Shown one piece after another: positions 1 through 7,832 of a stretch of 49,778 nt of DNA. Origin of the DNA: Clostridia bacterium. Lineage in GTDB: Bacteria > Bacillota > Clostridia > Oscillospirales > Acutalibacteraceae. Numbering within the stretch: position 1 is the stretch's first letter; each line of letters begins with the position of its first letter. The position numbers and the translations under genes are program-made. The notes beneath the pieces are model-generated. The model was not told the origin of the DNA. It searched no databases and was given only the letters and a program-made list of their open reading frames with translations. The stretch lies in assembly GCA_017502085.1 (NCBI GenBank), contig JAFVVQ010000023.1, forward strand, positions 1-49,778, given 5' to 3'.

Positions 1-85
1 CAAATTAACAAAACAAAAACATAATTATATCATTTTAAAAATCTTTGCAGGGTAAGATATATTCAAATCAATTCGGAGGATAAAA

Positions 86-463
86 ATGAACGAAAAAAAG
101 AAATATTCCTACTCTTATTCTGCTGCGGAAAACAAAGAAATTAAAAGAATAAGAGAAAAATACACTGAACCTGACGAAAGAGAAACAAAGCTTGAACAGC
201 TTCGCGGACTGGATGAGAGTGTCACCAAATCTGCAATGGCAGTTTCACTTACCGTTGGAATACTCGGTGCTCTGATTCTCGGTCTGGGAATGAGCTGTGT
301 TATGGTGTGGGCGGAAAAAATGTTTGTGCCAGGAATTATTATAGGAATTATCGGACTTATAGTAACTGTCCTGGCATACCCGATATATAAAATAAAAGTT
401 GAGAAAAAACGAAAAGAAATCGCACCGCTTATTATTAAACTTACAGATGAACTTATGAAATGA
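86..463 (+). CDS. Small two-helix membrane protein, unknown function
   Basis: 125 residues. A charged, probably cytoplasmic N-terminal half (residues 1-48, rich in Lys and Glu) is followed by two hydrophobic segments at about 53-74 and 81-100 and a basic C-terminus. The ATG is preceded by a good ribosome binding site (CGGAGGA). It is clearly paralogous to the convergent gene at 584-949: both carry IR..YTE, a GMS.VM motif after helix 1, a VPGI.IGI segment, YPIYK after helix 2, and end in DE.MK. No catalytic motif is visible, so no function is proposed. A hairpin terminator follows directly. Confidence 0.75.
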   Translation: MNEKKKYSYSYSAAENKEIKRIREKYTEPDERETKLEQLRGLDESVTKSAMAVSLTVGILGALILGLGMSCVMVWAEKMFVPGIIIGIIGLIVTVLAYPIYKIKVEKKRKEIAPLIIKLTDELMK

Positions 464-464
464 A

Positions 465-497
465 AAGAACCGACTCGATTGAGTCGGTTCTTTGCGT
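465..497 (+). terminator. Intrinsic terminator
   Basis: A perfect 12-bp inverted repeat (465-476 and 481-492) around a GATT loop starts just after the stop codon of the small membrane protein gene. The following T tract is interrupted (TTTGCGTTTATTTT). Confidence 0.75.
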
Positions 498-525
498 TTA
501 TTTTATTTATATTATGATAAAGCCA

Positions 526-560
526 AAGGATGCATCTCGGGCTTGTCGGGATACATCCTT
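526..560 (-). terminator. Intrinsic terminator of the minus-strand small membrane protein gene
   Basis: An 11-bp inverted repeat with one G-T type pair (526-536 with 550-560) lies downstream of the minus-strand gene that ends at 584. It is separate from the plus-strand terminator at 465, so each convergent gene has its own hairpin. Confidence 0.6.
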
Positions 561-583
561 GTTTCTTACGATTTCTTTAATTT

Positions 584-949
584 TCAGTTTTTCATTATTT
601 CATCACTCAAAGCGATGATTTCTTTTGAAAATTTTCTGCGGCGTGAAGTGAGAATTTTCTTGTAAATGGGATAATTGACAATCGCCATAAGCATACCGAC
701 AATACCGATAGCAATTCCGGGTACCATAGCCTGTGCAAAGCCGATTGTTTCGCCGATATCCGTCATAACAAGACTCATTCCGCTGCCCATAATTATTGCC
801 GAAAGGCTTCCGAAAACATAGGCAAAAACGTTTGCAGGTTTCTTCACTTTTTTATCAAGCTTTTTAAGGGCATCAAGCTGTGTGTGTTCTCTCTCTGTGT
901 ACTGAGTTCTGATTTTCTGCACGATAAATTCTTTGTCATTTCTGTTCAT
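584..949 (-). CDS. Small two-helix membrane protein, paralogue of the gene at 86
   Basis: 121 residues, with the same plan as its convergent neighbour: a charged N-terminal third (YTERE, LDALKKLDKKVKKP), two hydrophobic helices at about 40-61 and 75-93, YPIYK, then a basic tail ending in SDEIMKN. The start ATG has AAAGGAG upstream. The spacing between the helices is longer than in the paralogue (MTDIGETIGFAQAMVPG). I recall similar proteins in Clostridia annotated only as hypothetical or under a doubtful enzyme name; nothing here supports an enzyme. It probably arose by duplication and inversion with the gene at 86. Confidence 0.75.
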   Translation of the reverse strand: MNRNDKEFIVQKIRTQYTEREHTQLDALKKLDKKVKKPANVFAYVFGSLSAIIMGSGMSLVMTDIGETIGFAQAMVPGIAIGIVGMLMAIVNYPIYKKILTSRRRKFSKEIIALSDEIMKN

Positions 950-1078
950 TTTGGTTTGCTCCTTTCGTGTTTTGCAAGCCTATTATATATCCCCTGTGTT
1001 TGCAAAACTTTCAGGAATTATTTTGCTGTTATTTACGTTATGTTAATGTTTTGTTTAGAAAAGCCGACAACACCATAA

Positions 1079-1366
1079 CATATTCTGTTCCTATTTGAGA
1101 AGCTTAATATCAAAAAAGCGGAACACCGCAAAAGACTTATCAACATTTTTGTCAATGCGATTTATCTTTATGACGATAAACTCGTTATCACATTCAATTA
1201 TAAAGACGGAGCAAAAAACGTCAGTTTTGAAAAAATCAAGGAATCATCCTCATGTTCGGATAAAATAAATAACGGCGCGCCAAAGCATGATAATCCGAAC
1301 CTTTTCTTTTCACAGAATCGGTTCGGATTATTGCTTTTTTTCTACTTATATGATATTATTATTTAA
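1079..1366 (+). pseudogene. C-terminal remnant of a large serine recombinase
   Basis: The open frame running 1079-1366 encodes HRKRLINIFVNAIYLYD followed by DKLVITFNYKDG. This is the recognisable C-terminal stretch of large serine recombinases of the TnpX/integrase type common in Clostridia. There is no start codon or ribosome binding site, the frame is closed by TAA at 1076, and the catalytic resolvase domain is absent. Family-like sequence spans about 1094-1230; the rest of the frame runs through a terminator hairpin. It is best read as the leftover tail of a lost mobile element. Recognition rests on one short conserved stretch, but it is quite specific. Confidence 0.65.
1282..1341 (+). terminator. 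Strong intrinsic terminator after the recombinase remnant
   Basis: An 11-bp perfect stem (1291-1301 with 1320-1330), extended by AAAGCA/TGCTTT, is followed by a run of eight T. It probably terminated the ancestral recombinase gene. It separates the remnant from the gene at 1407. Confidence 0.75.
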
Positions 1367-1406
1367 AAGCTTTTTGCTTTGGATATTATGTTGATGAGGT
1401 GATACA

Positions 1407-1883
1407 GTGAGAATTTTCTTAAAAGGATTGCTTGGTTTTTTTGTTGGGTTATTTGTTATTGCGGTAATTCTTCTTGTTGCTCTCCATTCTTTTGGGGATA
1501 ACAGTCTTTCTAAAAGGGAGATTTTCAGGCTTGTTGAGAAGCATTCGGAAACAATCCTTGCAGACATTAATGCGAATGATTTTGCTGATATTCTCACAAT
1601 TGATGGCGTAACGGGTGTTGAATCGGGTGACGTAACAGCTGTTGAATGCGGCGGTGAAGGCCTTGCGTCCGCTACAAGTTATTACGGTTTCTACTATATC
1701 GAAGCCGATAAACCTGTTGTGCAATGGAATGGTATGTTTGACGAGGCAGATTCTGATGAAATGATTCAGGATGGAGACGGTTTTTCTTATACCGAAATGC
1801 ACGGTGACAACACTCCGAGCGATAATGTTTATTATACAGAAAGAATTTTGCCTGGATTTTATTATTATGAGTGGCATTTCTGA
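1407..1883 (+). CDS. Membrane-anchored hypothetical protein
   Basis: 158 residues from a GTG start placed by GAGGTG at 1396-1401. One hydrophobic N-terminal helix (about residues 4-27) is followed by a polar, acidic domain rich in Asp, Glu and aromatic residues (FYYIEAD, PGFYYYEWHF at the C-terminus). There is no lipobox cysteine, so it is either a membrane-anchored extracytoplasmic protein or secreted. I do not recognise the family. A hairpin follows at 1967. Its neighbours (recombinase remnant upstream, oxidoreductase downstream) give no functional clue. Confidence 0.65.
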   Translation: MRIFLKGLLGFFVGLFVIAVILLVALHSFGDNSLSKREIFRLVEKHSETILADINANDFADILTIDGVTGVESGDVTAVECGGEGLASATSYYGFYYIEADKPVVQWNGMFDEADSDEMIQDGDGFSYTEMHGDNTPSDNVYYTERILPGFYYYEWHF

Positions 1884-1966
1884 GAGTTGCAAGAGATTAA
1901 TGTTGTTTGCATCTCATTTTTTTACCTTATAATATTGTTTTTCATTGTCAGAAATCAAATGAACTT

Positions 1967-1996
1967 CCCGTACATTATTATGTGCGGGATTTTGTT
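1967..1996 (+). terminator. Intrinsic terminator
   Basis: An 8-bp stem (1967-1974 with 1981-1988, one G-T pair), a TTATTA loop and a T-rich tract (ATTTTGTTTT) lie downstream of the gene ending at 1883. Confidence 0.6.
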
Positions 1997-2017
1997 TTAT
2001 ATATCGCCGCTATATGA

Positions 2018-2046
2018 TTGACACTGACTGTTATTTGCGGTAAAAT
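2018..2046 (+). promoter_or_regulatory. Sigma-A promoter for the oxidoreductase/transporter pair
   Basis: TTGACA at 2018-2023, a 17-bp spacer and TAAAAT at 2041-2046, 33 bp upstream of the ATG at 2079. Confidence 0.75.
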
Positions 2047-2078
2047 AACAATATTGTACTTTTTACGGAGGATATGTT

Positions 2079-3086
2079 ATGAATCAAAAAATAGTTGTTG
2101 CCAATATCGGTATGAAATTCGGTATGTGTCACGTCGAGGGCGCTATGAGTTACGGCGCCGAGATTGCCGCTATCTGCGATAAAAATGAAGAAAACCTGCG
2201 TTTTGCGGGTGAGAGATATAATATTCCCGAGGAAAAGCGCTTTACGGATTATATGGATTTCATTAATGATCCCGATATTAATCTTGTAACTGTTGCTATT
2301 CCCGACCAGCAGCACGTCAAGGTTTCCTGCGATTTTCTTCGTGCCGGTAAAAACGTGCTTTGTGAAAAGCCTCTTGCACTTACACGTGAGGATCTCGAAG
2401 AAATGATCAGAGTATCCGAAGAATCGGGCGCAAAGTTTATGGTCGGTCAGATCTGCAGATTTACTCCCGCATTTGAAAAGGCGAAGGAACTGATCGAATC
2501 AGGTATCATCGGTGAACTTTATTACGTTGAATCCGAATATGCTCATGATTACATGAAACTCTGTGACGATTGGCGTGCAGACCCGAAACGTCACGGTGTT
2601 ATCGGTGGCGGCTGCCATGCAGTAGACCTTCTCAGATGGCTTGCCGGCGACCCGAAGGAAGTTTTTGCATACGGTACTCACAAGCTTCTTCCGATGGTTG
2701 ATTACGACGATGCAACGATTGCAATTATGAAATTTGATAACGGTGTTGCGGGCAAGGTTTTTGTTTCAACGGGTTGTAAGCGCGATTATACAATGCGTAC
2801 GGTTATTTACGGCACGAAGGGAACAATTATCTGCGATAACACTTCCCCGACGATGACTCTTTTCACGGTCGATGAAGAGGGCGTTACAAAAGAACCTCAG
2901 ACAATCGAGATTGAGGTCAATAATCATAATGCCGCAAGGGAATTCGAAATTTTTGCAGAAGCGATTCTCAACGATACACCCGTTGCAATGGATGCTCGTG
3001 AGGGTGCAAAAACGGTTGCTGCCTGCCTTGCCATTGTTGAAGCGGCAACAACGGGAAAAATCGTTAAACCCGATTATAATTTTTAA
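2079..3086 (+). CDS. Gfo/Idh/MocA family NAD(P)-dependent oxidoreductase
   Basis: 335 residues, normal length for the family. The N-terminal Rossmann half carries the family's EKP motif (E96-K97-P98, in LCEKPLALT). The C-terminal alpha/beta half has GGGCHAVDLLRW with His180 in the usual catalytic/substrate position. These cytosolic enzymes oxidise or reduce sugars, inositols and related polyols; the substrate cannot be read from sequence. The first beta strand has VANIGMKFGMCH in place of the textbook GxGxxG, a mild departure in nucleotide binding. RBS is ACGGAGG. It is followed after 27 nt by an NhaC-family transporter, probably co-transcribed, which hints at a sugar or acid substrate imported by the partner. 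Confidence 0.88.
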   Translation: MNQKIVVANIGMKFGMCHVEGAMSYGAEIAAICDKNEENLRFAGERYNIPEEKRFTDYMDFINDPDINLVTVAIPDQQHVKVSCDFLRAGKNVLCEKPLALTREDLEEMIRVSEESGAKFMVGQICRFTPAFEKAKELIESGIIGELYYVESEYAHDYMKLCDDWRADPKRHGVIGGGCHAVDLLRWLAGDPKEVFAYGTHKLLPMVDYDDATIAIMKFDNGVAGKVFVSTGCKRDYTMRTVIYGTKGTIICDNTSPTMTLFTVDEEGVTKEPQTIEIEVNNHNAAREFEIFAEAILNDTPVAMDAREGAKTVAACLAIVEAATTGKIVKPDYNF

Positions 3087-3113
3087 AAAAATTTTTATAA
3101 AGTGAGTTTTGTG

Positions 3114-4430
3114 ATGAAGAAATCAAATGCTTTGGCGCTGATACCGATAGGGGTATTCGTTGTCTTTTATCTTTCGCTCGGAATTATTTTTGAATACGTT
3201 ATGAAAATTCCGATGGGATTTTATAACGTTCCCGTTGTAGTTGCTTTTCTGGTCGCACTGTTTGTTGCGGTTATTCAGACAAAGGGAGTTTCCCTTGAAG
3301 AAAAATTCGGCATAATGGGTGAGGGTATCGGCGATAAGAACATTATAACGATGCTTGTTATCTTCCTTCTTGCGGGAATTTTTGTCGGTGTTGTCGGAAG
3401 AAGCTCTGCTGAAAGCGTTGCGTATTTTATGCTTTCCGTTACTCCGCCGAGGTTTGCGGTCGTTGTTTTGTTCGTTATCAGTTGCTTCGTTTCAACGGCA
3501 ATGGGTACGTCTGTCGGCACGATAACGCTTATCACTCCCATTGCGGTTGCGATTGCGGCGGGCTCGGGATTCTCGCTTCCTCTTTGCGTAGGAACGGTTG
3601 TCGGCGGTGCAATGTTCGGCGATAATCTTTCGTTCATTTCGGATACGACGATTGCCGCCTGCAACGGTCAGGGATGCAGAATGAAGGATAAGTTCCGCAC
3701 AAACTTTGCGATTGTTGTTCCGGCGGCTGTTGTGTCTCTTGCGATAATTTTCGTTTTATCGTTCAATTCGGATATAGCCGAGAACATCAATAAGGATTAC
3801 AGTCTGGTTCAGATTATACCTTACTTGCTGGTGCTTATCAGCGGTATTATCGGCATAAACGTTTTTCTGACGCTTCTTATCGGTATCATTTCGGGCAGCA
3901 TCATAATGCTTTTAACGGGCGGTATCGATTTCCCGACTCTGCTTTCGAATATGGGCTCCGGTGCATCGGGTATGTTTGAAACCTCGATGGTTGCCGTTCT
4001 TGTTGCAGCACTCTGCGGTCTCATCAAGCATAACGGCGGTTTTGATGCTCTGCTCAACGGAATACGACGTGTGTTCAAGGGCAACAAAGGCGGTCAGCTT
4101 GGTATCGGTCTGCTTGTCGGACTTATGGATGTTGCAACTGCAAACAATACGGTTGCTATCGTAATGGCAAATCCCATTGCATCTGAAATGGCAAGAGATT
4201 TTGATGTTTCTCCGAGAAAGACCGCATCAATTCTTGATACTTTTTCGTGCATAACCCAGGGCTTCCTGCCTTACGGCGCACAGATTCTCGTTGCTCTTTC
4301 AGCAGTCAGCACTCTCGGATATGAACTGACGGCATTCGATATTATCAGATATCTCTTCTATCCGATGATGCTTCTTTTAAGTTCGCTTGTGTTTATTTTT
4401 ATCATACCCGAAAAGAAGAAGGCTCATTAA
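3114..4430 (+). CDS. NhaC-family Na+/H+ antiporter-like membrane transporter
   Basis: 438 residues with about 11 hydrophobic helices. The signature segment GGAMFGDNLSFISDTTIAA (about residues 167-185) is typical of the NhaC antiporter family, which exchanges Na+ (or in some members an organic anion) for H+ at the cytoplasmic membrane. I place the start at ATG 3114 because AGTGAG lies just upstream; an in-frame GTG at 3102 would add four residues but has no RBS. It lies 27 nt after the oxidoreductase gene, so the pair is likely one operon. Ion or substrate specificity is unknown. Confidence 0.85.
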   Translation: MKKSNALALIPIGVFVVFYLSLGIIFEYVMKIPMGFYNVPVVVAFLVALFVAVIQTKGVSLEEKFGIMGEGIGDKNIITMLVIFLLAGIFVGVVGRSSAESVAYFMLSVTPPRFAVVVLFVISCFVSTAMGTSVGTITLITPIAVAIAAGSGFSLPLCVGTVVGGAMFGDNLSFISDTTIAACNGQGCRMKDKFRTNFAIVVPAAVVSLAIIFVLSFNSDIAENINKDYSLVQIIPYLLVLISGIIGINVFLTLLIGIISGSIIMLLTGGIDFPTLLSNMGSGASGMFETSMVAVLVAALCGLIKHNGGFDALLNGIRRVFKGNKGGQLGIGLLVGLMDVATANNTVAIVMANPIASEMARDFDVSPRKTASILDTFSCITQGFLPYGAQILVALSAVSTLGYELTAFDIIRYLFYPMMLLLSSLVFIFIIPEKKKAH

Positions 4431-4465
4431 CCGAGCTGTATTCAGAATAAAAAGAGGTGTGCGAA

Positions 4466-5314
4466 ATGAAAGTTGTATTCCGCATTTTTACTTCATCCGT
4501 TGTTTCGGTTATACTTTTTATATGCAATCTTCTTGATTTGCCATGCTATCCGATGGGTCAGAGGATTGAAATTGATAATTTCAGGGAGACTTTCTGCGAG
4601 GATTTCGATAAGGAAATCGATTGGAGTATCTGGTCGGGTCATTATCAGTACGGCAATACAACCGAGCCGAGAAAAGGAAGTTACTGGAACAAAAATCTGG
4701 CATATACCGAAAACGGAAACCTCATTATTCCCGTTGTTTATCTTGAAGACGGTATGGGAGGCAAGGGCGCGGGATGGTATACCGCAGGCATTGATACCGA
4801 TTCCGATGCTGAAAACGGGTTCAGCCAGAAATACGGTTATTTTGAATGCAGATGCATTCTCCCGAAGGGTGCGGATATATGGAGCGCATTCTGGCTTATG
4901 AACGACGGTGTTTATAATGAAGACGGTTCGGGAAGAGACGGAACGGAAATCGATATTTTTGAAAGCGACCGATACGGCGCCCGTTTCGGAAATACCGTCA
5001 CAAGCAATCTCCATTTTGACGGCTACGGCGACGCTCATCGGAAAATGGGTGCAAGAGCCTTCTTTACGGGGAATAACCCCTATGAGGAGTTCAACACCTA
5101 CGGTCTTGAGTGGAATGAAAACGAATATATTTTCTATATCAACGGCGTTGAAACCTTCCGCACGGATTTCGGCGGAGTCAGTCAGAATGAAGAATATCTC
5201 ATTCTTTCCGTTGAGATGAGGGGAGAAGACGGTGTTCCTTCGGAGAGAGAGAATGCTCCCGCAGACGGCGCACAGTTTGTGGTTGATTATGTGAAGGTGT
5301 ATCAGTATAAATAA
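4466..5314 (+). CDS. Glycoside hydrolase family 16 protein (beta-glucanase-like)
   Basis: 282 residues. The GH16 catalytic signature EIDIFE is at residues 161-166, with Glu161 as expected nucleophile and Glu166 as acid/base. WSAFWLM precedes it, and the terminal beta-strand block (TYGLEWNENEYIFYING, VVDYVKVYQ) is typical. An N-terminal hydrophobic segment (residues 4-23) is a likely signal or membrane anchor. Start ATG 4466 is fixed by AGAGGTG at 4453-4459; the in-frame GTG at 4457 lies inside that site. GH16 enzymes cleave beta-1,3/1,4-glucans, agars or related polymers; the target is not predictable here. A second GH16 gene faces it across a shared terminator. Confidence 0.88.
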   Translation: MKVVFRIFTSSVVSVILFICNLLDLPCYPMGQRIEIDNFRETFCEDFDKEIDWSIWSGHYQYGNTTEPRKGSYWNKNLAYTENGNLIIPVVYLEDGMGGKGAGWYTAGIDTDSDAENGFSQKYGYFECRCILPKGADIWSAFWLMNDGVYNEDGSGRDGTEIDIFESDRYGARFGNTVTSNLHFDGYGDAHRKMGARAFFTGNNPYEEFNTYGLEWNENEYIFYINGVETFRTDFGGVSQNEEYLILSVEMRGEDGVPSERENAPADGAQFVVDYVKVYQYK

Positions 5315-5320
5315 AAAATC

Positions 5321-5355
5321 AGCGGAGACGGTCATTGCGACTGTCTCCGCTTTTG
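5321..5355. terminator. Bidirectional terminator between the two GH16 genes
   Basis: A 9-bp perfect stem (5321-5329 with 5343-5351), flanked by an A-rich run on the left and TTTT on the right, can serve both convergent genes. Confidence 0.8.
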
Positions 5356-5361
5356 TGCTTC

Positions 5362-6273
5362 TTATTTCTGATAAATCTTAACGTAGTCCACGATGAATTC
5401 GGTTTTGTAATTTTCTTTGTCAAGAGTTCCGAGTTTTTCGGGATCGGGGATTTCAAGCGAAACTATAACGTCTTCTTCAACCTGAGAAACACCGTTGCCG
5501 AATGTTGAACGTACCGTTTCAACTCCGTTTACGTAGAAAATGTATTCTTCCTCGGTCCACTCAAGACCGTAGGTGTTGTATTCGTTTGTGATATCATTGC
5601 CGTAGAAACTGCCGAGCATATTGGATTGAAAGCCATCCTGAACACCGTCGACACCGGCGCAGTGAATTGCGTGGGTGATGCAGTATTTTTCTTTGTTTTC
5701 AAATTTTTTGGATTCAAAAATATCAAGTTCCGCACCGCCTACACCGCCTTTTGAAACGGATGCGGTGTAGGGAGAATCCGCCTGAATCCAGAAAGCGCTC
5801 CAATAACCCGCTCCTTCGTTGACCTTGCACTTGATTTCGAAATAGCCGTTCTTGTATCTTTTGCGGAGTTTGATTGCGGCAGTATACCAGCCTTCACCGT
5901 ATTCGCCGTCTGTGAGGTATTCTCCCGCAATAACGAGGTTGCCGTCTCTGACCTCAACCTGACTCGATGCGTTGAATCCGCCTCGTCTGGCGCCGTTTCC
6001 TCTGTACTCCCAGATGTCGGTGTTGAGAGTGTCACCTTCAAATTCATCGTAAACAACAACGTTGTAGCCTGTCAGGTCAAGTGCCTGACCTCTCGGGGTG
6101 AGAGGCAGACCAAAAATGAGCATCTGCAGAATTTCGATGATTGCCATTATTCCCGAGAAAAATCCTTTGAACGAAAATCCGGTGAATAGATTTCTTGCGT
6201 ACTCAAAAAGCTTTTCGACTGCCCAGATTTCTCTGTAACTGAGCTGAAGAAGTTCATAGATTTTGTCAAGCAT
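5362..6273 (-). CDS. Glycoside hydrolase family 16 protein, second copy
   Basis: 303 residues. Catalytic signature ELDIFE is at residues 182-187, preceded by YWSAFWIQAD and followed by NTYGLEWTEEEYIFYVNGVET and FIVDYVKIYQ, as in its convergent neighbour. The N-terminus differs: a charged leader of about 38 residues, then a hydrophobic stretch (about 39-58), so it is probably an unusual signal or anchor rather than a classic signal peptide. RBS GGAGGTG and a TTGACT-17-TATAAT promoter lie upstream. The two GH16 genes are related but diverged, which suggests old duplication and different substrates or localisation. Confidence 0.87.
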   Translation of the reverse strand: MLDKIYELLQLSYREIWAVEKLFEYARNLFTGFSFKGFFSGIMAIIEILQMLIFGLPLTPRGQALDLTGYNVVVYDEFEGDTLNTDIWEYRGNGARRGGFNASSQVEVRDGNLVIAGEYLTDGEYGEGWYTAAIKLRKRYKNGYFEIKCKVNEGAGYWSAFWIQADSPYTASVSKGGVGGAELDIFESKKFENKEKYCITHAIHCAGVDGVQDGFQSNMLGSFYGNDITNEYNTYGLEWTEEEYIFYVNGVETVRSTFGNGVSQVEEDVIVSLEIPDPEKLGTLDKENYKTEFIVDYVKIYQK

Positions 6274-6304
6274 AGCCGCACCTCCAATTTTAATTCTTTA
6301 TTAG

Positions 6305-6333
6305 ATTATAATATCGGAAAATTAATAAGTCAA
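6305..6333 (-). promoter_or_regulatory. Sigma-A promoter for the minus-strand GH16 gene
   Basis: Reading on the minus strand: TTGACT (6333-6328), 17-bp spacer, TATAAT (6310-6305), about 30 bp before the ATG at 6273. Confidence 0.75.
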
Positions 6334-6340
6334 TAGCCGA

Positions 6341-6369
6341 TTGACAACGTGGCTTTGATGAAATAAAAT
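6341..6369 (+). promoter_or_regulatory. Sigma-A promoter for the sialidase-like/GNAT operon
   Basis: TTGACA at 6341-6346, 17-bp spacer, TAAAAT at 6364-6369, 32 bp before ATG 6402. It is back-to-back with the GH16 promoter at 6305-6333, so the intergenic region holds two divergent promoters. Confidence 0.75.
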
Positions 6370-6401
6370 ATAAATATAATCAAGGTATCAGGAGAATATT
6401 T

Positions 6402-7832
6402 ATGAGAAAAATCGGCAGACAAGTTAATTTTATCGGCACGTCGGAAATAAATCCGAGAAACGGCGAAGGCTCGTTTATCAGGCGTTCTGACGGTTCGATT
6501 GTTTTTGCGTATACCGAATTTGTCGGAGACGATTGGGAGGATGACGCTGTTGCACGTATTTCCGCAACAGTCTCATATGATGAGGGCGAAAACTGGGGAG
6601 AAAAGCACGTGCTTTTCAATAAACCCGATGAAGCAAAAAACATTATGAGTTTCTCATTTCTGCGGATGAATAACGGTGATATCGGTGCGTTTTATATTAT
6701 CAAGAACGCCGATGAAACCGATCAGATTGTATTTTGCCGTTCGGCTGATGAAGGCAAAAGCTGGAGCAGTGCCAAAAACTGCCTTGACTGTCTGGATGAG
6801 CAGGATTATTACGTTATCAACAATGACAGAGTGATCAAGCTGCCCGGCGGAAGAATTCTTTTTGCCGCCGCAAGGCATACCGTTCTGACCGAGCACAAGG
6901 AGTTTATGCCGGGAGTTATCTGTTTCTTTGTTTCCGACGATGACGGAGAAACGTTCAGAAAGATTGAAACCGAATTTTCCTGCCCGTTCCCCAAAAACCC
7001 CGATGGCTATGAAGAGCCGGGTCTGTATGTTCTGCCTGACGGAAAAATATGGTGCTATATCAGAACAAGTCTCGGCTTTCAGTTTGAATCTTTTTCGACG
7101 GATAACGGTGAAAGCTGGAGTGTTCCCGAGCCGAATATTGCCATTTCATCCGCCTGCTCACCGATGCTTGTCAAGGATTGCGGTAAATATACGGTTGCAG
7201 TTTTCAATCCCGAGCCCGAGCATCTGATGAGAGACGAAAATGAGCCGTGGGGCAGAACTCCTTACGTTATTGCAATCAGCTCCGACAGAGGCAGAACATT
7301 TGAAAAGCATAACGTTTTTTATCTTGAAGATGACCGCAATAACGGATACTGTTACCCCGCAATCACTGAAACGAAAGACGGTTTCCTTGTTGCTTATTAT
7401 CACAGTAATTCAACGGGGATATGTCTTAACAGCACTAAAGTCATAAAGATAACTTTTGATGAACTTGAATATGCGATGCGCAAATCTCTTGTTGAGTCGT
7501 ATCAGGGTAAAACCGTCAGAATAGTTATGGACAGACCTCTGGGGTACGTTCACAAAAAGGAAAATTATACTCTCGTTTATCCGATAAATTACGGATGCAT
7601 TCCCGACGTTATCGGCGGTGACGGTGAGGAGCTTGATGTTTATCTTCTCGGAGTTGATGAGGCGGTGGATGAATATACCGCAAAAATAATCGGCATTGTT
7701 CACCGCAGAAATGATGTTGAAGATAAGCTTGTTGCCGCACCCGAGGGGATGAATTTCACGAAGGAAGAAATTGAAGCGGCTGTCCGTTTCCAGGAGCAGT
7801 ATTATGACAGTGAGGTTGAAGTTGCGGAATGA
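6402..7832 (+). CDS. Sialidase-like BNR protein fused to an inorganic pyrophosphatase-like domain
   Basis: 476 residues in one uninterrupted frame. Residues 1 to about 360 form a sialidase/BNR-type beta-propeller with five Asp-box-like motifs (starting near residues 58, 114, 178, 232 and 293, for example SYDEGENW and STDNGESW). From about residue 366 to the end it resembles the short family I inorganic pyrophosphatases of Firmicutes: RPLGYVHKKENY, YPINYGCIPD, DGEELDVY (Asp407, Asp412), HRRNDVEDKLV, PEGMNFTKEEI. No signal peptide is present, so it should act in the cytosol. There is no RBS before the internal Met codon near the junction (7473), so an ordinary fusion is the simplest reading. 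The stop overlaps the GNAT gene start by 4 nt. Catalytic activity of either half is unproven. Confidence 0.8.
   Translation: MRKIGRQVNFIGTSEINPRNGEGSFIRRSDGSIVFAYTEFVGDDWEDDAVARISATVSYDEGENWGEKHVLFNKPDEAKNIMSFSFLRMNNGDIGAFYIIKNADETDQIVFCRSADEGKSWSSAKNCLDCLDEQDYYVINNDRVIKLPGGRILFAAARHTVLTEHKEFMPGVICFFVSDDDGETFRKIETEFSCPFPKNPDGYEEPGLYVLPDGKIWCYIRTSLGFQFESFSTDNGESWSVPEPNIAISSACSPMLVKDCGKYTVAVFNPEPEHLMRDENEPWGRTPYVIAISSDRGRTFEKHNVFYLEDDRNNGYCYPAITETKDGFLVAYYHSNSTGICLNSTKVIKITFDELEYAMRKSLVESYQGKTVRIVMDRPLGYVHKKENYTLVYPINYGCIPDVIGGDGEELDVYLLGVDEAVDEYTAKIIGIVHRRNDVEDKLVAAPEGMNFTKEEIEAAVRFQEQYYDSEVEVAE

Noticed and set aside
884-1078. 64-residue plus-strand open frame with a hydrophobic sequence
   Set aside because: It starts inside the minus-strand small membrane gene, has no RBS, and its sequence resembles no known protein; the region holds the divergent upstream sequence of that gene.
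4493-5335. 280-residue open frame on the minus strand
   Set aside because: Antisense to the first GH16 gene, whose catalytic motif and RBS are clear. The minus frame crosses the terminator and shows no family features.
7473-7832. Separate pyrophosphatase-like gene starting at the internal ATG 7473
   Set aside because: No ribosome binding site precedes this ATG and there is no stop between it and the sialidase-like part, so a single fused gene is the simpler reading.
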